This document shows, in pieces, positions 56,108 to 64,000 of a stretch of DNA of 64,000 bases. The stretch is from Actinoplanes couchii (GTDB lineage: Bacteria; Actinomycetota; Actinomycetes; Mycobacteriales; Micromonosporaceae), in assembly GCF_016862075.1 (NCBI RefSeq), contig NZ_BOMG01000094.1:112710-176709 (forward strand), read 5' to 3'. Made by a program: the position numbers and the translations under genes. Position 1 is the stretch's first letter. Every line of letters begins with the position of its first letter. Under the pieces are notes generated by a model that saw only the letters and a list, made by a program, of their open reading frames with translations, ran no database searches and was not told where the DNA came from.

Positions 56108-56220
56108 ACCCATGCGGGAGAGACCCTGTCGACAGGGCGCCGAAGGGGCAAATCCTCCCCGGAACCTCTCAGGCAAAAGGACCGCGGTGGGCGGCACTCT
56201 GAAATGCCCGCGTTCGGGGT
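56108..56220 (+). promoter_or_regulatory. Glycine riboswitch (single aptamer)
   Basis: The leader of gcvP contains the glycine-aptamer landmarks in order: GCGGGAGAGACC, GGCGCCGAAGGGGCAA, CCCCGGAACCTCTCAGGCAAAAGGACCG and a terminal CACTCTGAAATG. Only one complete aptamer is present; the second GAGAGA/CCGAAGG set of tandem switches is absent. A purine tract (56228-56236) follows before the ribosome binding site. In the known class, glycine binding turns on cleavage-system expression. Confidence 0.92.
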
Positions 56221-56272
56221 ATGACAGAGGGGGAGGTCAGTTCCTCGGACCTTCTCACGCTTGGAGTCGCCC

Positions 56273-59080
<2,808 letters not shown>

Positions 59081-59089
59081 GTCCGTGAC

Positions 59090-59121
59090 GCAGGTCGCGG
59101 TCGTCTCTGATCGCGGCCTGC
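59090..59121 (+). terminator. Hairpin terminator after gcvP
   Basis: GCAGGTCGCGGTC and GATCGCGGCCTGC form a 13-base stem, allowing two G-U pairs, with a 6-base loop, ten bases after the gcvP stop. Confidence 0.65.
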
Positions 59122-59163
59122 GCGGCTTTCCAGGGGCCTCGTCGGTTACGCTGCGTGCTTGTT

Positions 59164-59364
59164 TCAGGCCGCCAGTGCGTGCACCGCGGGGCCCCGGTGC
59201 GGTTCGATCATCGTGCCGTCCGGCAGCAGCTCACCGGTGTCCTCGAAGACGATGACGCCGTTGCAGAGCAGGCTCCAGCCCTGCTCCCGGAAGGTCGCGA
59301 TGATGCGTGCGGCCTCACGGTCGGTGGCGTCGGCGGAGGGGCATGGCTTCAGGTGTTGACACAT
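59164..59364 (-). CDS. DUF5999 family protein
   Basis: A 66-residue protein matching the actinobacterial DUF5999 family: MCQHLKPCPSADATDREAARI, then EQGWSLLCNGVIVFEDTGELLPDG. Three Cys and one His near the N terminus are conserved in the family. Function is unknown. ATG 59364 has GGAG six bases upstream. Confidence 0.85.
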   Translation of the reverse strand: MCQHLKPCPSADATDREAARIIATFREQGWSLLCNGVIVFEDTGELLPDGTMIEPHRGPAVHALAA

Positions 59365-59786
59365 CTTCGACTCCGGTCGGGGGCTGTGTGAAGGTTCACA
59401 TTCTGCGTGACGCAACTTACCTCACATCGAACGACAGCGGTTCAAGGCGGTGACGGCGCCGGCAGGTGGGTCCTCGCCTCCCATGCTCCACGCCGAGACG
59501 GCCATCGACCACTCTCCGCGACCTCCGTTCGGTGCTCCGCCGGGCGCCCCGGCCGCTTGCCAAGCCCGTCACCACGCGTTACGGGCATTTCGATGACGCC
59601 GGGGTGATCCCGGTGACCCCGACGAGCTTCGAGCGGCATTTGTGGACGACAACGGACTGCCGGTGCGAAACGTTGACCGAACGGATGACAAAAATAATCC
59701 GATCGGTGATGGTGCCAGGTGCGGGGCGGCACTCTACGTATCCGCGAATGCCGGTTCCGTAATGGCCGCAGAGCACGGCGAAAAGA
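59365..59786. other. Intergenic stretch without a recognisable gene
   Basis: About 420 bases with lower G/C content in the second half (for example, around 59680-59700). Short frames are open on both strands, but none has consistent codon bias, a ribosome site or a family match. I see no gene, RNA or repeat here. Confidence 0.5.
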
Positions 59787-59816
59787 GCGGCGGCCGGGTC
59801 GTCGCCCGGCCGCCGC
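59787..59816 (-). terminator. Terminator hairpin after the SDR gene
   Basis: A perfect 12-base stem (GCGGCGGCCGGG and complement) around TCGTCG, 19 bases downstream of the minus-strand SDR stop. Confidence 0.75.
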
Positions 59817-59834
59817 ACCACCCTTCAGATTCGA

Positions 59835-60641
59835 TCAGGAGTCGCCGGAACCGGGCTCGGCCATCCGGCGGTGCAGCGCGGCCTTGACCCGGTCCGGGGC
59901 GACCTTGCTCGCCACCGCCTGCGCCCGGGTGCCGACCGACCCGGCCAGGACCTTCTCCCTGCCCGCGAACAACGCACGCAGACCCTGCTCGGCGACCTGG
60001 GCCGGATCGTCCTTGTCACTCGCGCCGACCCGGGTGTCGTCCATCTCGGCACGGTGGAAGAAGTTCGTGTCGGTCGGGCCGGGCATCAGCGCGGTCACCG
60101 TGACGCCGCTGTCGGCCACCTCGGCCCGCAACGCCTCGGCGAACGACTGGGTGAACGACTTCGACGCGTTGTAGACCGCCTGGAACGTGCCCGGCATCAT
60201 CGACGCGATCGACGAGGTGACCAGCACCCGGCCGGCGCCCCGGTCCACCATGCCGGGCAGGGCCCGCTTGGCCAGGTGCACGGTGGACGTCACGTTCACC
60301 GCGATCACGTCCAGCTCCTCGGCCAGATCGGTGCCGCCGACGAACGCCCCGCCGATCCCGCGGCCGGCGTTGAGCGCCAGCACGTCGACGTCACGGCCGG
60401 TGGCCCGGACCGCCGCCCAGACGTTCTCCACCCCGTCGTAGGCGGCGAGGTCGGCCCGGACCGCGGTCACCCGGTTCACGCCGTCCCGGCGCAGACCGGC
60501 GGCGGCCTCCTCGATGCCCTCGTCCTCGGCGACGATCAGCAGGTCGTGGCCGCGTTCGGCGAGTTGCCGGGCCAGTTCGTAGCCGATGCCGCTGGAGGCG
60601 CCGGTGACCACGGCGAAAGGATTCCCGGTAGATGTCGTCAT
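59835..60641 (-). CDS. Short-chain dehydrogenase/reductase
   Basis: A 268-residue classical SDR. The cofactor motif is TGASSGIG at about residues 13-20, the structural motif is LNAGRGIG, and the catalytic residues are Ser in VTSSIASMMPG and Tyr/Lys in YNASKS. It uses NAD(P)H and acts on an unknown alcohol or ketone. A C-terminal basic segment (VASKVAPDRVKAALHRRMAEPG) follows the core. ATG 60641 was chosen. Confidence 0.88.
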   Translation of the reverse strand: MTTSTGNPFAVVTGASSGIGYELARQLAERGHDLLIVAEDEGIEEAAAGLRRDGVNRVTAVRADLAAYDGVENVWAAVRATGRDVDVLALNAGRGIGGAFVGGTDLAEELDVIAVNVTSTVHLAKRALPGMVDRGAGRVLVTSSIASMMPGTFQAVYNASKSFTQSFAEALRAEVADSGVTVTALMPGPTDTNFFHRAEMDDTRVGASDKDDPAQVAEQGLRALFAGREKVLAGSVGTRAQAVASKVAPDRVKAALHRRMAEPGSGDS

Positions 60642-60693
60642 GCCTTTCGCATGCCCCGGTCGTGCTGGTTCATACTTCTGGTCGCGCGTCCTT

Positions 60694-61110
60694 CTAGTCG
60701 CGCGTCGACGCCCACGCCAGGGTGAGAGCCGCCGCGTCCTCGGCCACCGCGCCCGGGATCGCCCACCCGTGCTGTTCGGTCCAGGACCGCCAGCGTGCCC
60801 CGGCGACACTCGCCCCGGCCGTGGCCAGACCCGCCACGATCGCCGGGCCGGCCATGCCCGTGCCCCGGCGGCGGGCGAACATCGCGCCGGCCACCGCCCC
60901 GAGCACGACCCGCCCGGCCAGCGGCCCCGGAGCCAGCCGGCTCGGCGCCTTGCGGGACTTGTCGAAGGCGATCTCACCGAGCGCCGCGGCGCCCGCCGCC
61001 ACCCGCACCCAGCCACGCTTGCGCAGCGCCAGCCGGGCCAGCGGGGTCGCACTACGGGCACCGGCCGAGGCGCCGAGCAGAACGGATCGAAGGAGAACTC
61101 TGTCGGTCAT
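60694..61110 (-). CDS. DUF4126-like membrane protein
   Basis: A 138-residue protein with three to four membrane segments. It has a GASAGARSATPLARLAL motif near the start, similar to the SGxRsxxP pattern of DUF4126, and ASVAGARWRSW near the end. Its function is unknown. AAGGAGAA precedes the ATG at 61110. Confidence 0.7.
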   Translation of the reverse strand: MTDRVLLRSVLLGASAGARSATPLARLALRKRGWVRVAAGAAALGEIAFDKSRKAPSRLAPGPLAGRVVLGAVAGAMFARRRGTGMAGPAIVAGLATAGASVAGARWRSWTEQHGWAIPGAVAEDAAALTLAWASTRD

Positions 61111-61402
61111 GACGAGCGGATGCCCGCCCGGAGGCCGGTCAAACGACTCCGGAGACCTTCGCGTCGTACGGCCGCGGACCCGAGGGTTCGGCGGTGTCCC
61201 CCGGGGGCACCGCTATCTGCGCCACGTGCCGCTGCTGGACGCCGCCGGCATCCGGGCGCTGCTGGCCGTCCGCGAGGCCGCCCGGGTCCGCGGCACGCGG
61301 GTACGTGTCACCGGTGTCCAACCGTTCGTCGCCCGGCTGCTGACCATGACCGGATTGCGTGATCTCCTGCCCGGCGGGGGACCGGACACCCCGCCGCGCT
61401 GA
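61109..61402 (+). pseudogene. Truncated STAS (anti-anti-sigma) gene
   Basis: Only the second half of a STAS domain is recognisable: YLRHVPLLDAAGIRALLAVREAA, then GTRVRVTGVQPFVARLLTMTGL. The Asp-Ala-Ala-Gly loop occupies the phospho-Ser position. The 35 residues before it (CPPGGRSNDSGD) do not resemble the missing strands, so the 5' part has probably been lost. The frame opens inside the divergent membrane-protein start. Confidence 0.5.
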
Positions 61403-61642
61403 GGACCGGCCGCACAGCCTCCTGATAGCCCGCTCCGAGCCGTCTCTACCGAATGCGTGCCACTGTCGGCATCCGCCCCCACGGACGGGGGCTGAGCGCG
61501 TACTTTGACCGACGCGCGGCAGCGAGATGCTCCACAATGGCACCCTCCCGGGTGTCGCGGTGGGGGTATAGAGAGGCGACATCCGGACATGCTGGACATA
61601 CTCGAACACAAGACCGTGGTGACTGAGCGGTCAGGGATTCGC

Positions 61643-62128
61643 ATGCGGGTGGATTTCACCCGTTTCGCCAGCGCTTCCACCGCTCGCCTGCACAGCAGCG
61701 CCTTCCAGCTCTGCCGGGACTGGCACCTCGCCCAGGACCTCACCCAGGCCACCCTGGCCAAACTGTTCCTCAGCTGGGACCGGGCGGCCGACAGCGACAA
61801 TCTGCCGGCGTACGCGCAGAAGGTCCTGCTCCGGGTCTATCTGGACCACCGGCGGCGCCGCAGCTCCACCGAGACCGTGCCCGGTGATCTGCGCGAGCCG
61901 GAGTACTCGATGAGCCCCGAACTGCGCATCACCCTGCAGGACGCGTTGTCCCGCCTGCCCGTCCGGGACCGGGCGATCGTGATGCTGCGCTACTACGCCG
62001 ACCACAGCGTGGAACAGGTCGCCCAGGAACTGGACGTGCCGATCACCGTGGTCAAGAGCCAGACCCGGCGCTCCCTGATCAAACTCCGGCACATGCTCAG
62101 CGGGGAACGCCCCACCCTGTTCGCCTGA
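61643..62128 (+). CDS. SigE-family ECF sigma factor
   Basis: A 161-residue sigma-70 family factor of the actinobacterial SigE group. Region 2 is FTRFASASTARLHSSAFQLCRDWHLAQDLTQATLAKL; region 4 is ALSRLPVRDRAIVMLRYYAD, with helix-turn-helix EQVAQELDVPITVVKSQTRR. The Cys after FQL is unusual, since the group normally has LLT there. It starts at ATG 61643 with AGGGA six bases upstream. No anti-sigma gene is adjacent. Confidence 0.9.
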   Translation: MRVDFTRFASASTARLHSSAFQLCRDWHLAQDLTQATLAKLFLSWDRAADSDNLPAYAQKVLLRVYLDHRRRRSSTETVPGDLREPEYSMSPELRITLQDALSRLPVRDRAIVMLRYYADHSVEQVAQELDVPITVVKSQTRRSLIKLRHMLSGERPTLFA

Positions 62129-62159
62129 CCCACCGTAAGCACCGGATAGCCTGTGCGGC

Positions 62160-62651
62160 ATGACAGTCAGGCCCATCCGGCTCTACGGTGACCCCGTTCT
62201 GCGTACCCCCGCCGACGAGATCACCTCGTTCGACGCCGACCTGCGCGAGCTCGTCCGCGACCTGGAGGACACCGTCCGTGAACCGGGCCGGGCCGGTGTC
62301 GCCGCCCCACAGATCGGCGTCAGCCTGCGGGTGTTCTCCTACAACGTCGGCGGCGTCATCGGGCACCTGATCAACCCGGTGCTCAGCGACTTCGACGGTG
62401 AGCAGACCGACGAGGAGGGCTGCCTGTCGCTGCCCGGCCTCGGCTACGACACCACCCGGTCGGAATCGGTCACGGCCACCGGCTTCGACCAGCACGGCGA
62501 GCCCCTCGTCATCAAGGGGACCGGGTTCCTGGCCCGCGCCCTGCAGCACGAGGTCGACCACCTCAGCGGGCGGCTCTACGTCGACACCCTCAAAGGTGAC
62601 GTGCGCCGTCAGGCCCTGCGGGAGTTGCGGCGTGTCGTCCCCCGCCCCTGA
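62160..62651 (+). CDS. def: Peptide deformylase
   Basis: A 163-residue zinc or iron deformylase that removes the formyl group from new proteins. The three motifs are complete: GVAAPQIG, EGCLSLPG with the metal Cys, and QHEVDHLSG with the HExxH metal site. It starts at ATG 62160. The last 20 bases overlap the methyltransferase start. Confidence 0.93.
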   Translation: MTVRPIRLYGDPVLRTPADEITSFDADLRELVRDLEDTVREPGRAGVAAPQIGVSLRVFSYNVGGVIGHLINPVLSDFDGEQTDEEGCLSLPGLGYDTTRSESVTATGFDQHGEPLVIKGTGFLARALQHEVDHLSGRLYVDTLKGDVRRQALRELRRVVPRP

Positions 62652-63309
62652 CTCCCCGTCCTCTTCTTCGGAGGATGCCCGTCGCCATGCCGCCGCTTCT
62701 CTTGCGGCCGGCGACCCCACCGGGTGGTTCGAGACGTTGTACGCCGCATCACGCGCCGGGCAGGCCGTGGTCCCGTGGGACGTGGCCGAGCCCAGCGCCC
62801 GCCTGCGCGCCCTCGGGCTTCCGGACGGCGCGGGCCTGCGGGCGCTGATCGTGGGGTGCGGGCCCGGCCGGGACGCCGAGTACGTGGCCTCCCGCGGGTA
62901 TGCCACCACCGCGTTCGACATCTCGGCCACCGCTATCGACCTCGCCCGGGAACGGCACCCCGACAGCCCGGTCACCTACGTCGTGGCTGATCTGCTCGAT
63001 CCGCCGGTGGCCTGGCGGCACGGGTTCGACCTGGTGCTGGAGAGCAACAACGTGCAGGCGCTGCCGTCGGCGATCCGTGCCGCGGCCGTTCCGGCCATCA
63101 GCGGGTTCGTCGCTCCGGGTGGCACGTTGATCGTGCTGGCGGCCGCCACCACCCGGATCGACAGCGACGGGTCCGGGCCGCCGTGGCCGCTGACCCGCGA
63201 CGAGATCGACGCGTTCGCCGTGGGCGGGCTCCGGCAGGTGTCCGTCGAACAGGTGAACGCCGCCGGAACCGCGCTGCCGGCCCGATGGCAGCCCGTCTAC
63301 CGGCGGTGA
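62632..63309 (+). CDS. SAM-dependent methyltransferase, TPMT-like
   Basis: A 225-residue class I methyltransferase of the thiopurine/thiol type. WFETLYAASRAGQAVVPWD precedes the AdoMet motif ALIVGCGPGRDAEYVA, then TAFDISATAI, and FDLVLESNNVQAL in motif IV. It would methylate a small thiol, selenium or similar compound. GTG 62632 has GGAG seven bases upstream. It overlaps def by 20 bases and so is co-transcribed. Confidence 0.85.
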   Translation: MSSPAPDSPSSSSEDARRHAAASLAAGDPTGWFETLYAASRAGQAVVPWDVAEPSARLRALGLPDGAGLRALIVGCGPGRDAEYVASRGYATTAFDISATAIDLARERHPDSPVTYVVADLLDPPVAWRHGFDLVLESNNVQALPSAIRAAAVPAISGFVAPGGTLIVLAAATTRIDSDGSGPPWPLTRDEIDAFAVGGLRQVSVEQVNAAGTALPARWQPVYRR

Positions 63310-63411
63310 ATGTCACTCCTTGGGAGTATCCGGGCGGTGGCGCCGTGGGTGGTGGGCTGCCGGGATCGCATGATCAATGCGGTTGCTGTCGGCACCTTCC
63401 GAGGAGATGAC

Positions 63412-63792
63412 ATGTTCGCGCTGTTGTCCGGGCGTACCGCCGCCGTGGTGATGTCCTTCGGTGTTGCCGCCGGGCTGGCCGCCTTCGCGCCGCTCGGGGG
63501 AGGGGCGGCCGCTTTCGCCGGTAGCTCGACCGCCTTCGCCGGAAACCGGGCCACCTTCGCCGGGAGCCCGGCCACCTTCGCGGAAAGCCCGGCCATCGGA
63601 CGTGCCCGGGCCGCGATCGTCGAGACCGAGACCCAGCGGGGTGGCATCGGCGCGTCCGTCGCGGACCTGGTAGCCCTGATCAAAAACCGTCACCCCGTCG
63701 TCGACAGCACCACGGTGACCTGGACCGGCACGGACACCAACGTCGTCTTCACCGGCACCGCCAGGTTCCTCGGAGCATCCGCCGGACCATAG
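63412..63792 (+). CDS. Small secreted protein with FAG repeats
   Basis: A 126-residue protein with a signal peptide (FALLSGRTAAVVMSFGVAAGLAAF). Four to five degenerate 7-residue repeats follow (AAFAGSS, TAFAGNR, ATFAGSP, ATFAESP). The C-terminal domain contains GASVADLVALIKNRHP and a strand pair (STTVTWTGTDTNVVFTG). GAGGAG lies five bases before ATG 63412. Function is unknown. Confidence 0.65.
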   Translation: MFALLSGRTAAVVMSFGVAAGLAAFAPLGGGAAAFAGSSTAFAGNRATFAGSPATFAESPAIGRARAAIVETETQRGGIGASVADLVALIKNRHPVVDSTTVTWTGTDTNVVFTGTARFLGASAGP

Positions 63793-63801
63793 GGTGCACA
63801 G

Positions 63802-63900
63802 GTGAACGACGAAGCACGCCGGGCAGCGGTCACCACGTTGATCGACCTGCTCACGAGGATCAACCCGGTCCTCCAACCCGTGCCGGACGATCGCGGTTGA
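63802..63900 (+). CDS. Possible 32-aa small protein
   Basis: GTG 63802 opens a 32-codon frame (NDEARRAAVTTLIDLLTRINP, then a Pro-rich end) with host-like codons, ten bases after the previous gene. The helix-like sequence and position suggest a real small protein, but there is only a weak ribosome site. Confidence 0.4.
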   Translation: MNDEARRAAVTTLIDLLTRINPVLQPVPDDRG

Positions 63901-63916
63901 CGGGTATCCAACGCGA

Positions 63917-63953
63917 CGAGCCGCCACCCACGGGGAAGTGGGGTGGCGGCTCG
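63917..63953. terminator. Bidirectional hairpin terminator
   Basis: A perfect 13-base stem (CGAGCCGCCACCC and complement) with an 11-base loop lies between convergent genes. Confidence 0.75.
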
Positions 63954-63963
63954 ATGGCGCGGG

Positions 63964-64000
63964 TCAGCCGATGGTGACGTTGAAGATCGGGTTGGCGGCG
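63964..64000 (-). CDS. C-terminal end of a gene running off the window
   Basis: The last eleven codons of a minus-strand gene, ending NPIFNVTIG and TGA at 63964. The strand-like ending resembles a secreted beta-sandwich domain, but too little is visible to identify it. Confidence 0.4.
   Translation of the reverse strand, partial: AANPIFNVTIG

Noticed and set aside
59579..59821. An 80-codon frame between the DUF5999 and SDR genes
   Set aside because: There is no codon bias and no family, and it overlaps the SDR terminator hairpin.

Overview
The window is high-GC DNA with strong G/C preference at third codon positions, many GTG starts and dense 4-base ATGA/GTGA gene overlaps. Families such as DUF5999, DUF6493, SigE-type sigma factors, GabD1-like dehydrogenase and an actinobacterial PemK-like domain point to a filamentous actinomycete, most likely Micromonosporaceae (Actinoplanes-like). 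That placement is inferred from gene content; there is no rRNA or tRNA gene here to confirm it.

Left part (1-17.2 kb): catabolism. A cut-off NCS1 permease, an agmatinase-type ureohydrolase, a SnoaL-like protein and a GabD1-like aldehyde dehydrogenase form one operon, probably for a guanidino or amine compound. Next come a class V aminotransferase, a DapA-fold lyase/deaminase and a GntR/FCD regulator. An eight-gene operon follows: dipeptide-binding lipoprotein, two permeases, two ATPases, an S33 prolyl aminopeptidase, an M24 Xaa-Pro aminopeptidase and a signal-less GH127/DUF1680 beta-L-arabinofuranosidase. A near-identical 14-base motif lies at all the promoters of this block. My reading is a regulon that imports arabinosylated hydroxyproline-rich plant peptides and strips and cleaves them in the cytoplasm.

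17.2-22.9 kb: a 5.7 kb island bounded by a 22-base direct repeat (21/22 identical). The repeat is the 3' end of a GGDEF-EAL gene, whose last codons are restored by the island copy. Inside are a Panacea-domain antitoxin with a small partner, a DUF4352-like membrane protein, a lipoprotein, and decayed phage genes (HTH/small terminase and an internally deleted large terminase). No integrase was seen.

22.9-37.7 kb: GGDEF-EAL protein, TetR-MFS pair, BON protein, CHASE3-type histidine kinase, DUF6493 protein with an upstream NYN-LOTUS protein, ArsR regulator flanked by two collapsed genes, spore-photoproduct-lyase-like radical SAM protein, two poorly known proteins and a STAS protein.

37.9-56 kb: a secreted pectate lyase with LacI-type operator-like sites, a membrane protein carrying a PemK/MazF-like domain, an ABC exporter, P-loop kinases, an AbiEii-type nucleotidyltransferase with a coupled upstream gene, a second AbiEii-like fusion protein, a glycosyltransferase, a GNAT/hydrolase pair, a pentapeptide-repeat protein, two aldo/keto reductases and two tandem COG3541 nucleotidyltransferases.

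56-64 kb: a glycine riboswitch and gcvP, DUF5999, an SDR, a DUF4126-like membrane protein, a STAS fragment, a SigE-type sigma factor, peptide deformylase, a methyltransferase and small secreted proteins. A recurring theme is genes shortened by internal deletion or reduced to end fragments.
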